Positions 8,557 to 16,916 of a stretch of 64,000 nt of DNA are shown here, one piece after another. The stretch is from Snodgrassella alvi (GTDB lineage Bacteria; Pseudomonadota; Gammaproteobacteria; Burkholderiales; Neisseriaceae). Made by a program: the position numbers and the translations under genes. The first letter of the stretch is position 1; each line of letters opens with the position of its first letter. Below the pieces are notes generated by a model, which ran no database searches, was not told the DNA's origin, and saw only the letters and a program-made list of their open reading frames with translations. Location of the stretch: positions 33,799 through 97,798 of the forward strand of contig NZ_MEIR01000060.1 of the NCBI RefSeq assembly GCF_002777825.1, given 5' to 3'.

Positions 8557-10256
8557 AACGCATTACTCTCGCTATTGGGAATCACCAGCCGGCCAGAAGT
8601 AATTTTTTTATTATGCATTGTGCACTGAAAAGATATTTTCCGGCGCACACAATCACGTTTAAACACCATTTCCACCACATCTGCAGGCCGCAGAAAATGC
8701 TGGAATTTTAGATTTTCCATCTGTAATGGCATATGGACTAACCATGAACACTGTTGCAGCAACTCTATAATCCATTTAATCTGGATTACACCCGGTACCA
8801 GATGAAATACATCGAAATGGCCTCTGAAATACACGAGATCAAGCGGAACCTGTATGCGTAGCCAGTATTCATTAGCTGAAATAAATTTACTTTCCAAAAC
8901 GATGGGTTGAGTAACAGGCTGTAAAATAGCCTGCTGTACATCAGCCGGATTCAGCTTACTTTGAGCATTGCGAGGTAAAGCAGTTGTAAATCGCCAGTGG
9001 CGAGGCAGTGCAATTCTTTCCTGACTTCCAGCCAGACATTCTTTCAACTCAAGGATCAGCTGTTTGCGCCCCTGCTCACGCCATGCCTGAATACCGGCAT
9101 CATTCAAAGCCACCCACGCGGCCAAATGACTGCCCTCAGGATGCTTCAAAATGTGAATATCAGCCACCCACTCATGTGCCATGAGCTTATTTTCCAGTTG
9201 CATAAGGGAAATGCGCTTATCAGCCAGCTTAATGATACGATCCAGCCGTCCCAATAGTTCGAAACCATTTTCATATACGACTATTGCATCAGCCAGAGTC
9301 TGCTCCGTCGTACAGCGCGGTGACTGAATAGCCAAACCAGTTTCATCAACTCTATGTCTGACATCCTGAAAGAACTGCCAGTAAGGGTGATCACTTCGAT
9401 AGGCTATTGCCCCTGTTTCTGTACTGCCGTAAATTTCCACCACATTGGGACAGATATGCTCAAGTAGAAAAGCCTTACTGGTTTGTGCCAGCACCCCGCC
9501 AGCAGAAATAACTGCAACAACATGTCCCTGAGCCAAAGACACATCATGGGACAACCGCAAGGTATGCAGCAAAGTTGGACTACTAATCCAAATAACATTT
9601 CTGAAAGTCTGACTGGTTACCAGCAATACTTCAGGAAAAAGCAAACGCTGCCGGTAAATAGGCAAGCCCAGATACAGGCTGAGCATAATACGAAAGCACA
9701 AGCCATACATGTGCTGCACACTGACACTGCCCAGCACAACCGGCCGATCTTTAAGCATTGAGTCCGGTAGCATTGTGGCCAATATCTGTGCTTCAAGACA
9801 TAACCCGTGCCAATCCTTATTAATCTGTTTAGCCGCACCAGTAGAGCCAGACGTTTGCAGGACAACAGCAATATTATTTACACAATTACAATCTGCTACT
9901 GCATAGCCAAGTGCAGCCCACTCAGATACTGGCAGTGCGGGTATGGCAAGCTTATTAGTAATCTCATCAGCCAGATAAATATCTACAGTCTGTTCCAGCC
10001 AGTGGCAGTTGTCATCAGATAAACTAGCTGGCAGATAAACATCAACACCAGCCTGCACACAGGCCAGCAAAGCAATAGCAAAATTAGCCGCATCATCAAA
10101 ATACAAGCCAGCATGCCTCACTGACTTGTCGGATAGATACAGACTTAATGCAGCTATTTGTTGCATAGCCTGCTGCCAGCTCAGATTATCTGCGCCAGTA
10201 GCAAATAAATCCTTACTGTGGATACGTTCAGTCCAGAATTGCTCTGCCATCATCAT
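8553..10256 (-). CDS. AMP-dependent acyl-ACP ligase fused to hotdog dehydratase
   Basis: The roughly 567-residue product joins two activities. Residues 1 to about 420 form an ANL adenylation domain with LQTSGSTGAAKQ (phosphate-binding loop) and EIYGSTETGAIAYR. Residues from about 440 form an ApeI-type hotdog dehydratase with YFRGHFDVFHLVPGVIQIKW, whose His near 480 matches the FabA/FabZ catalytic histidine. The ligase would load the aryl starter, 4-hydroxybenzoate in studied APEs, onto a carrier protein, while the dehydratase acts during elongation. Three ATG codons at 10256-10248 follow the stop of the upstream membrane-protein gene by two bases. A longer reading to 10421 runs into that gene and is disregarded. 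Confidence 0.85.
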   Translation of the reverse strand: MMMAEQFWTERIHSKDLFATGADNLSWQQAMQQIAALSLYLSDKSVRHAGLYFDDAANFAIALLACVQAGVDVYLPASLSDDNCHWLEQTVDIYLADEITNKLAIPALPVSEWAALGYAVADCNCVNNIAVVLQTSGSTGAAKQINKDWHGLCLEAQILATMLPDSMLKDRPVVLGSVSVQHMYGLCFRIMLSLYLGLPIYRQRLLFPEVLLVTSQTFRNVIWISSPTLLHTLRLSHDVSLAQGHVVAVISAGGVLAQTSKAFLLEHICPNVVEIYGSTETGAIAYRSDHPYWQFFQDVRHRVDETGLAIQSPRCTTEQTLADAIVVYENGFELLGRLDRIIKLADKRISLMQLENKLMAHEWVADIHILKHPEGSHLAAWVALNDAGIQAWREQGRKQLILELKECLAGSQERIALPRHWRFTTALPRNAQSKLNPADVQQAILQPVTQPIVLESKFISANEYWLRIQVPLDLVYFRGHFDVFHLVPGVIQIKWIIELLQQCSWLVHMPLQMENLKFQHFLRPADVVEMVFKRDCVRRKISFQCTMHNKKITSGRLVIPNSESNAL

Positions 10257-10258
10257 AT

Positions 10259-10807
10259 TTACATTTTTAATCTTAGCCGCCGGTACAGAAATTCTCCGCC
10301 AAACAGTATTCCCATCAGCAGATAAGAAATCATACCGGTATAAACAGTCCAAGCGTACCAGTACTTGCCCAGAATCAAGCCTGTAGTAAGCAGAATGTTC
10401 ATACAGAAAAAACCACACCAAATCTGGGTAACCCGCCTCGTATAATGTACTCCGGTCTCAGGCAAGTCTGGATGTTGTAAACAGGCAAGGCGTTCAATGA
10501 TTGATTGCCTGCTGAACAAACTGGCACCAAACACCAGCAGCATCAACATATTCATCATCACCGGATACCAGTACATGGCAGTAGCAGAATGCCACCAAGC
10601 CAGCAGCACAAACAGAAGCATAACCGCACACGAAAATATCTTCTGTAATGGCTTTTTATTAAACCAAGCCCGTAACAACCAGATAATAGCCATCAGCACA
10701 GCAACCGGAATAGCTCCCGTATATTTCTGGCCAAAATACCAGATAAACGGATACAGAATACTAACCAGCACAAGTACTGCATTGATAGCCGTATATAGCT
10801 TAGGCAT
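10259..10807 (-). CDS. Small polytopic membrane protein of aryl-polyene cluster
   Basis: The 182-residue product is almost entirely hydrophobic, with about five or six predicted membrane helices separated by short basic loops (FNKKPLQK, HYTRRVTQ, YRRLRLKM). It resembles the COG4648-type membrane proteins found between the carrier proteins and AMP-ligase of APE clusters. No catalytic motif is visible and the function is not established. A scaffold or lipid-handling role at the inner membrane is an inference from position. It overlaps the upstream carrier-protein gene by eight bases. Confidence 0.75.
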   Translation of the reverse strand: MPKLYTAINAVLVLVSILYPFIWYFGQKYTGAIPVAVLMAIIWLLRAWFNKKPLQKIFSCAVMLLFVLLAWWHSATAMYWYPVMMNMLMLLVFGASLFSRQSIIERLACLQHPDLPETGVHYTRRVTQIWCGFFCMNILLTTGLILGKYWYAWTVYTGMISYLLMGILFGGEFLYRRLRLKM

Positions 10808-11057
10808 TGTCTGCCTGTCTGGCCTTATTCATGACAGCCTGAATCACATCAGCTACCGTACGCACGCTGCGGAAATCTTCTGCTTGTAATTTGTGCCCGG
10901 TCTGGCGTTTGATGTAATCAATCAAATCAATGGCATCAATGCTGTCAATCTCTAAATCCGTGAATAAATCAGCTTCAGGCTTAATTCGCTCTGGTGCAAT
11001 TTCAAACAGATTTTCCAATGCGTTTGCCAGAATGGCATAAATTTCCTGTTCAGTCAT
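10800..11057 (-). CDS. Acyl carrier protein (second of two) of aryl-polyene cluster
   Basis: The 85-residue product is a four-helix acyl carrier protein. The phosphopantetheine attachment serine is in LEIDSIDAIDL, about residue 37, and the flanks are rich in acidic residues as usual. It would carry the aryl starter or growing polyene. A conserved RQTGHKLQAEDFRSVRTVAD tail fits the APE-type carriers. APE clusters normally encode two such proteins with different roles, but which one takes the starter cannot be read from sequence. Confidence 0.9.
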   Translation of the reverse strand: MTEQEIYAILANALENLFEIAPERIKPEADLFTDLEIDSIDAIDLIDYIKRQTGHKLQAEDFRSVRTVADVIQAVMNKARQADNA

Positions 11058-11090
11058 ATGCCGGTTTTCCCTTTAAATAAAAACAGGTTA

Positions 11091-11348
11091 TCAGTGTTTA
11101 CTTTGAATATAGCTGGCTAATGAATTGACACTGAAAAAATGCTCACGCAGCTTACTGCTGTCGTTTTCCATTTGCAGTCCAAAATTTTTCTGGATCGCCA
11201 GTCCTAATTCAAGAGCATCTACAGAATCCAGCCCGAGGCCGTCATCACCAAATAAAGCCATATCATCACCGATATCATCTACCGTGATGTCTTCCAGCCC
11301 CAAACTATCAATAATCAACTCTTTAATCTGAATAACTAAATCACTCAT
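11091..11348 (-). CDS. Acyl carrier protein (first of two) of aryl-polyene cluster
   Basis: The 85-residue carrier protein has its phosphopantetheine serine in GLGLDSVDALELG, about residue 41, preceded by an unusually acidic stretch (EDITVDDIGDDMALFGDDG). Its start codon abuts the stop of the PlsC-type acyltransferase with no gap, so translation is probably coupled. It differs clearly from the second carrier protein encoded 33 bases downstream, which argues for divided labour rather than a recent duplication. Confidence 0.9.
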   Translation of the reverse strand: MSDLVIQIKELIIDSLGLEDITVDDIGDDMALFGDDGLGLDSVDALELGLAIQKNFGLQMENDSSKLREHFFSVNSLASYIQSKH

Positions 11349-12134
11349 TCACAACTTTCTTTTATTACATTCCTGCTGGAAATATTCCTGCAACTGCTGA
11401 TTAAGTTTTCTTGCCGCTATGGGCAAAGGTTTGTGTTGTAACCACTGTTGTGGATCAATATCATCACCAACATAAAAATCATAATGAATTTTCTGTTTTG
11501 GTACCTGATACCAAGGTTGGTGCTTTTTCAGTGCCGGCGGATTCATCACAATCACCACAGGGGTGATCACACGAGCACTGCGCAGCCCAATAGACACAGC
11601 GCCACGATTAAAACTGATTTTGTTATCCCATCCGGTACGCGTGCCCTCAGGAAAAATCAGCAGGCTTTGCCCACTGCGCAACACTGCATCAGCATCCTCA
11701 ATAACTTGCAGTGATTCATCATTCGGTAAAAATCCACAGGCAAGTATCGGGCTTTTCATTACCGGGTTATGCAACAGATCCTTTTTAACAATACAATTAA
11801 GCGTAGGTACTTTAGCCAGCATAAACACCACATCCAGCAAGGACGGATGATTGACCAGAATCAGCTGACCGGGCTGCCCGAGACGCTCAAAACCATGATA
11901 GCGGACAGAAATAACACCGGTGAAACGCAGATAACAGATAAACCCCGCCCAGATACGTGCAACAAACCGCCGCGCCCGTATATGACTGGATGTATTGTTC
12001 CTTGCCGACGGCAAGGTATAAGGCAACAGAATGACTTTAAACAACAGCCCGAATACACCAAAAATCACAAAACCCAGTGTCGTTGCACACCAGCGCCACA
12101 CCCAGTTACACCAGCCCATCAGCCAATCTGCCAC
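11349..12134 (-). CDS. PlsC-like 1-acylglycerol-3-phosphate acyltransferase of aryl-polyene cluster
   Basis: The 261-residue product has the family signatures in order: an N-terminal membrane helix, NHPSLLD (catalytic HxxxxD), LIFPEGTRTG (acyl-acceptor motif), and a VVIVMNPP region. It probably acylates the glycerolipid or sugar anchor of the pigment at the inner membrane. Position between the chain-length-factor-like protein and the carrier proteins fits APE cluster architecture. It overlaps the upstream gene by 16 bases. Starts at 12134 and 12119 are both possible. Confidence 0.87.
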   Translation of the reverse strand: MADWLMGWCNWVWRWCATTLGFVIFGVFGLLFKVILLPYTLPSARNNTSSHIRARRFVARIWAGFICYLRFTGVISVRYHGFERLGQPGQLILVNHPSLLDVVFMLAKVPTLNCIVKKDLLHNPVMKSPILACGFLPNDESLQVIEDADAVLRSGQSLLIFPEGTRTGWDNKISFNRGAVSIGLRSARVITPVVIVMNPPALKKHQPWYQVPKQKIHYDFYVGDDIDPQQWLQHKPLPIAARKLNQQLQEYFQQECNKRKL

Positions 12135-12856
12135 TGCCAGACTCCTTGCTCAGCAGGCTGCCTGCGCATAGGTTGCGCTGTTATCTGCTGTACAATCCAC
12201 TCCAGCGTGCTGCTGTAATAATTCGGCGCACCAGCCAGTGGTTTATCTGTAGCCTCTGCCATCATCGGACTGTATGTCAGACTTGTCTGTTCACCTGCGG
12301 TGAGGATTAACCCCAACGCCAGAGGAAATGGCGCACGCACCGCAGCCACGTTATATTCAGCAGCCAGTGGCTCTTCCACCACCACCAACAACACCTGCGA
12401 TGCGCCCTCTTCCAGCAAGCCCACTGCCTCAGTTATACCCACCTCCAGACCGTTATATAGTGCACTTAAAGCTATACATTCACTCATATCTGCGCGCATC
12501 AGCGACCACTGGCCGACAATAGCATTATGCACAGACAAAGCAAATGAAGTCGGCGACAACTCTTCTTGCTTTATCAGGCTTTGCCACAATTGAAAACTGC
12601 GGTTAATTTCACCATCATGAGACACAAAAACCACCGGACAGGATATATTCTCGGGCAACAGCGACCATGATGCTGCAAACATCAAACGAGCAGCTGAACT
12701 TAAACGACGCCTTTTCATGGCAGGTAAAAAAGATACATCAACATCTCTGGCTACTAAACCACTGATGCTCCTCCCCTGTGCCACCCACTGCTGCCAGTCT
12801 GCTAACGTCTGGTGGAAAGGACTAACCGCACGCCATGCAGATATTGCAAACTTCAT
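12119..12856 (-). CDS. Ketosynthase N-terminal-like protein, probable chain-length factor
   Basis: The 245-residue protein, first gene of the APE operon, resembles the beta-ketoacyl synthase N-terminal domain but is far shorter than a full condensing enzyme (about 410). The region where the catalytic Cys should lie reads SFALSVHNAIVGQWS and contains no cysteine, and no HGTGT or GH motif follows. It is therefore probably catalytically inactive and acts with the full ketosynthase of the operon as a chain-length factor, as reported for APE systems. The gene is preceded by about 1 kb of non-coding AT-rich DNA that should hold the operon promoter. Confidence 0.82.
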   Translation of the reverse strand: MKFAISAWRAVSPFHQTLADWQQWVAQGRSISGLVARDVDVSFLPAMKRRRLSSAARLMFAASWSLLPENISCPVVFVSHDGEINRSFQLWQSLIKQEELSPTSFALSVHNAIVGQWSLMRADMSECIALSALYNGLEVGITEAVGLLEEGASQVLLVVVEEPLAAEYNVAAVRAPFPLALGLILTAGEQTSLTYSPMMAEATDKPLAGAPNYYSSTLEWIVQQITAQPMRRQPAEQGVWQWQIG

Positions 12857-13915
12857 ATATCTGTATAAAACCCAATAAACTTAACATTATATGTAAATTT
12901 ACAACATGAAACAATTAAATTATTCTTTTATAAGTTAATATAATTTCATTTAAATTAATATCAACAATATCATTACATACAACAATAAATATTATACATA
13001 TACTAAACTTAATGAAATTTAATTATTTAAATATACATAACTTATATATTCATGACTGTAACAGACTACAATTCACTGATTTATGTACTATTCACCTGTA
13101 GTACAATAAGTAAGGAATCGTTTTTGTGGGGAAAGTATTAACTTCTCACTGAATAAGCACTGAGCACATTACATCATGTATCACATAGCGCAGTACTATC
13201 ATTTTCGTCTGTACAAATACCTACAACCACACTGGCAATAGACGCCTACATTCATGCAATCTTATTATTATAATCATCTGAATTACATCGAAATATACCA
13301 TCGTGAAGCAAAACGCTATCAGATTTCTGCTGTTCCGTCATTGACATAAACACCAGCATTTGCACACTTATACCAGAATACAGATAAACAGATACAGATA
13401 TTTATTGTTAGACATAATTTAATGGCATGGAACGGCGTTTTTCCGAGCCATTAGCAAGCCATGCACAAGCATACACTGCCGATTTCTGGTTACACTAAAC
13501 GATAAAATGACAACCATAATGCGTACAATTACCAACTCCATGCGACAGCCACATATTTACCAGCATTTTTCGATATCAATGGCCGCTAACTGGATTATCA
13601 AGCCATAAGTCTCAAATTTATCAGCCAGAAAAACGCCATTTCAGCGCATAGGAAAATTGAGTATTCAAAAATAATGAACAATGGTCAATCACGACCTCTC
13701 AGCCTAACAGCCATCTGCCAACTAATAATTCTGGTCTGCTTTCACATCACCAGACCAAAGCAAATTTGCCTGCTCTAACCAGCAAAAAAATAACTGTTAG
13801 CCTTCCTTATACATACATTGTCTACCACCAATAACAATACAATACCAATTACATATGCATAATTTCAGTTGCAGGCATTGATTTCTGCGCAATGTATTCG
13901 CCTGTTATCACAATT
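12857..13915. other. Intergenic region upstream of the aryl-polyene operon
   Basis: About 1.06 kb with no gene I can support. The first 200 bases next to the operon start (12870-13060) are extremely AT-rich and should contain its promoter, but I could not single out one pair of -35/-10 boxes. Two symmetric elements stand out: an inverted repeat at 13084-13105 and an imperfect hairpin at 13421-13452 (AATGGC/GCCATT outer arms, GGAA/TTCC inner arms). A 35-codon minus-strand reading frame exists near 13270-13370 without a convincing ribosome-binding site. Confidence 0.6.
13084..13105. promoter_or_regulatory. Inverted repeat, possible operator of the aryl-polyene operon
   Basis: Two perfect 7-base arms, TGTACTA and TAGTACA, are separated by eight bases. 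The size and symmetry suit a dimeric regulator such as a LuxR- or TetR-type protein. It lies about 230 bases upstream of the first operon gene. No regulator gene is adjacent, so the assignment as operator is speculative. Confidence 0.3.
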
Positions 13916-14707
13916 CTAGTCCAGCCAGATTGCACTTAACATACGCCCAGTTTGCCCATCACGCCGATAGGAAAAATAGCGCTCACGCTGCAATACCGTG
14001 CATTCTGTACCACCATAGACCTGATGAACACCAGCATCAGCCAGAGCCAGCCGTGCCAGCGCATAAATATCCGCCAGATAATGATCATTACCAATATCAG
14101 TAAAGGCCGTTTGTGCCTTGGGCTGGCTCAGGCAGAATTCCTCCCACACCTCAGCGCCAACCTCAAAAGCTTCCGGCCCAATGGCCGGCCCCAGATAAGC
14201 AAGAATTTCCAGTGGATTGACTTGCATCGCATCTACCGTATTCTGCAACACCCCATTCGCCAGCCCGCGCCAGCCGGCATGCGCTGCGGCCACCACCGTA
14301 CCGGCACGGTCACACAACAATACCGGCAGACAATCCGCAGTCATAACAGCACAGGCCACTGCTTCGCCCTGAAAGCAAAAACTAGCATCAGCAGCTTCTG
14401 GCTTTCCAGCCTGCATTGCAGTTAATGCCGACATAGCATTGATTACCTTAGCACTGTGTACCTGATTCAAATAAGCCAACGGTTTTGCCACCTGCTGCTG
14501 TACAAGTGCGCGATTATGCTGCACAGCCTCAGCATGATCACCCACATGTGCACCAATATTTAATGAAGCAAATGACGCTTGGCTCACACCACCCTGACGT
14601 GTAGTAATCAGAGTACGTACATTAGCTGGTGCCGGCCATTCTGCATCCAAAAAGGATTTTTTATCCTGATTCAGCCCAAGCGCCTGATTCATATCCCATT
14701 GGTTCAT
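13916..14707 (-). CDS. pgeF: Peptidoglycan editing factor PgeF (YfiH/laccase-domain family)
   Basis: The 263-residue product carries the Zn-site motifs of the family: HSAKVI, TADCLPVLLCD and HAGWRGLANGV. PgeF-type proteins act in the cytoplasm to remove wrongly incorporated residues such as L-Ser from UDP-MurNAc precursors; other members show adenosine deaminase or phosphorylase activity. It starts nine bases after the rluD stop, so the two form one transcription unit. The bamD-rluD-pgeF neighbourhood is the same as in E. coli. Confidence 0.93.
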   Translation of the reverse strand: MNQWDMNQALGLNQDKKSFLDAEWPAPANVRTLITTRQGGVSQASFASLNIGAHVGDHAEAVQHNRALVQQQVAKPLAYLNQVHSAKVINAMSALTAMQAGKPEAADASFCFQGEAVACAVMTADCLPVLLCDRAGTVVAAAHAGWRGLANGVLQNTVDAMQVNPLEILAYLGPAIGPEAFEVGAEVWEEFCLSQPKAQTAFTDIGNDHYLADIYALARLALADAGVHQVYGGTECTVLQRERYFSYRRDGQTGRMLSAIWLD

Positions 14708-14716
14708 TGCACTGCC

Positions 14717-15844
14717 TTATTCGCGTACATAGATAACATCCACATTATAGTCATCATCATCCCAGTCTTCATCTTCGGCTTCAGTATCCAGACGTTGCTG
14801 CCACTCATCTGCGGTTTTAATGGCAGAGTCCATGCCCGCCTGTAAGCGCAGTACAGAAAGCAAATGATAGATATCAGCAGGCAATGGTGCTTCAAACTGC
14901 ACAGTTTCCTGAGTCTGCGGATGAATAAAGCGTAGCCGGTAGGCATGCAGTGCCTGACGTGCCAGCGCTTTAACCGCAGCCTTAACTTCAGCTGTTGCCG
15001 GATGGCGCGGGTTACCATACAGCACATCTCCGGCCAGTGGATGGCCAGCAGCTTTCATATGCACGCGAATCTGATGGGTACGGCCGGTTTCCAGCTGGCA
15101 CTCGATATAGCTGAAATCAGCATAACGTTCCAACACCTTTACATGAGTAATCGCTTCCTTGCCACCGAAAGGTATAACAGCCATACGAGTGCGATTATGC
15201 GGATCACGTCCAATCAGGGTTTCAATTTTGCCATCAAAGGGTACGATACCATCAGCAACAGCACGATAGGTACGTTTTACTGTGCGTGCCTGTAACTGAC
15301 GCACCAACTGTGTTTGTGCCGCCACAGTTTTTGCTACCACCATCAGACCACTGGTGTCCTTATCCAGACGATGTACAATCCCCGCCCGTGGTACCTGTGC
15401 AAGCGCCGGACAATAAGCAAGTAGCCCATTGAGCAGCGTGCCCTGCCAGTTGCCCGCAGCAGGATGTACCACCAATCCGGCAGGTTTATTCAGTACCAGT
15501 ACACTATCATCTTCATATATAATGTCCAGCGGCATCGGTTCGGGTGTAAAGGCTAGCTGGCTCTCATCCTGCTGAATAGCTACCTGTATAGTTTCACCAC
15601 CGATTAATTTATACTTGGGTGGTACCACGCTACCATTAACGGTAACATGGTTATCCTTTATCCACGCAGTCAGACGGCTGCGGGAGAATTCCGGCGCCAG
15701 TTTTGCCAGCGCTGCATCCAGACGCAAGCCGGCCAGTTCATTAGGTACTGTCCATTTTTTATAACTTTGTGCACCATCATCTGCCACAAAGGGCAAATCA
15801 TCGTTATAATCGTCATCATTCTCTAACAAAGAAGTGTCTTTCAT
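14717..15844 (-). CDS. rluD: 23S rRNA pseudouridine synthase RluD
   Basis: The roughly 375-residue product has an acidic N-terminal leader, an S4 RNA-binding domain (about residues 30-90, RLDAALAKLAPEFSRSRL) and the RluA-family catalytic domain with HRLDKDTSGLMVVAK, where the Asp is the catalytic nucleophile. It modifies U1911, U1915 and U1917 in helix 69 of 23S rRNA in E. coli numbering. The ATG at 15844 shares bases with the ATG of divergent bamD. A longer reading to 15901 runs through the bamD signal-peptide codons and is unlikely. The acidic, Asp/Glu-rich C-terminal tail (EAEDEDWDDDDYNVD) is also seen in Neisseria homologues as I recall them. Confidence 0.92.
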   Translation of the reverse strand: MKDTSLLENDDDYNDDLPFVADDGAQSYKKWTVPNELAGLRLDAALAKLAPEFSRSRLTAWIKDNHVTVNGSVVPPKYKLIGGETIQVAIQQDESQLAFTPEPMPLDIIYEDDSVLVLNKPAGLVVHPAAGNWQGTLLNGLLAYCPALAQVPRAGIVHRLDKDTSGLMVVAKTVAAQTQLVRQLQARTVKRTYRAVADGIVPFDGKIETLIGRDPHNRTRMAVIPFGGKEAITHVKVLERYADFSYIECQLETGRTHQIRVHMKAAGHPLAGDVLYGNPRHPATAEVKAAVKALARQALHAYRLRFIHPQTQETVQFEAPLPADIYHLLSVLRLQAGMDSAIKTADEWQQRLDTEAEDEDWDDDDYNVDVIYVRE

Positions 15845-16649
15845 GAAAAATTTGTTTTCGGCGGTGGCTTTAGGCGTATTACTGAGTGCCTGTGCCAGCA
15901 CAAGTACGGTCGATAAAGATTCCCAGATTACCCAGGACTGGTCTGTTCAGCGTCTGTACAATGAAGCACATGATGAGCTGATGCATCGTAATTATACTCA
16001 TGCTGAGAAATTATACGAAATTCTACAGGCACGCTTCCCTTATGGTTCCTATGCGGAACAGGCACAGCTGGATACAGCCTATGCCTATTATAAGGACGAT
16101 GAGAACGACAAGGCACTGGCTGCAATCGAGCAGTTCCAACGCTTGTATCCACAGCATCCGAACATGGATTACGCGCTGTATCTGAAAGCATTGATTCAGC
16201 TGAACGAAGACAAATCTTTCGTCAGCAAACTGGCAAAACAAGACTGGTCTGACCGTGATCCAAAAGCTAATCGCGAAGCCTATACCACTTTTGCACAACT
16301 AGTACAGTACTTCCCACAAAGTAAATATGCGGACGATGCCCGCGCCAAGATGCAGAAACTACTGGAAGCACTTGGCGGCAATGAACTTTCAGTGGCACGC
16401 TATTACATGAAACGTGGCGCATGGCTGGCTGCGGTAGGACGTGCTCAAACAGTGATTTCCCAATATCAGAATACGCCCAATGTTGAAGAAGCACTGGCTA
16501 TTATGATTTCAGCATATTCCAAATTAGGCGAACAGAAATTAAGTGACGATACAGAACGTGTACTGGCACAGAACTTTCCGAATAGCCCCTATTTACAGAC
16601 ACCTTGGCAAGACCAAAATATCATTCCGTGGTGGCGTTACTGGAAGTAA
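15843..16649 (+). CDS. bamD: Outer membrane assembly lipoprotein BamD (ComL)
   Basis: The 268-residue lipoprotein has a signal peptide ending in lipobox LSAC (Cys17), followed by tetratricopeptide-type repeats (YNEAHDELMHRNYTHAEKLY, QLDTAYAYYKDDENDKALAA). It belongs to the Bam complex that inserts beta-barrels such as LptD into the outer membrane. The start codon follows AAAGAAG at a suitable distance. An in-frame ATG nine bases earlier is possible. Its start codon overlaps that of divergent rluD. A strong terminator follows about 40 bases past the stop. Confidence 0.95.
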   Translation: MKNLFSAVALGVLLSACASTSTVDKDSQITQDWSVQRLYNEAHDELMHRNYTHAEKLYEILQARFPYGSYAEQAQLDTAYAYYKDDENDKALAAIEQFQRLYPQHPNMDYALYLKALIQLNEDKSFVSKLAKQDWSDRDPKANREAYTTFAQLVQYFPQSKYADDARAKMQKLLEALGGNELSVARYYMKRGAWLAAVGRAQTVISQYQNTPNVEEALAIMISAYSKLGEQKLSDDTERVLAQNFPNSPYLQTPWQDQNIIPWWRYWK

Positions 16650-16690
16650 TCGCTGCGACTATATTGTCTCAGACAGGCTAATTTTATGCT

Positions 16691-16727
16691 ATCAGGCCAA
16701 TATCAGCTGTATTGGCCTGATATTTTT
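16691..16727 (+). terminator. Rho-independent terminator of bamD
   Basis: A perfect 12-base stem, ATCAGGCCAATA with TATTGGCCTGAT, closes a 7-base loop and is followed by ATTTTT. It is 42 bases after the bamD stop codon. Confidence 0.9.
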
Positions 16728-16916
16728 GCATATACAGTATTCACTATACTACCGGCAAGCTGCGCTGTATGCGGACTACAACCTCATGTGAGCTAATAGG
16801 TTTAGCACTAAATTATATATTATAAACAACAAATTAAAGCTAAAATATCAAGAAACTCATTTAATGATTTATAACTTACTAATTTCAAATTACCAAAATC
16901 GTTTTGTGGACAGCAT

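Noticed and set aside
8553..10421. Longer start for the AMP-ligase fusion at 10421
   Set aside because: The extra 55 codons lie wholly inside the upstream membrane-protein gene; three ATG codons directly after that gene's stop give the expected N-terminus.
12300..12593. Plus-strand frame over the first aryl-polyene gene
   Set aside because: Low-complexity Pro/Thr-rich antisense product; the opposite strand is an expected, translationally coupled operon gene.
13270..13370. A 35-codon minus-strand frame in the long intergenic region
   Set aside because: No clear ribosome-binding site, no recognisable motif and a length expected by chance in 1 kb.
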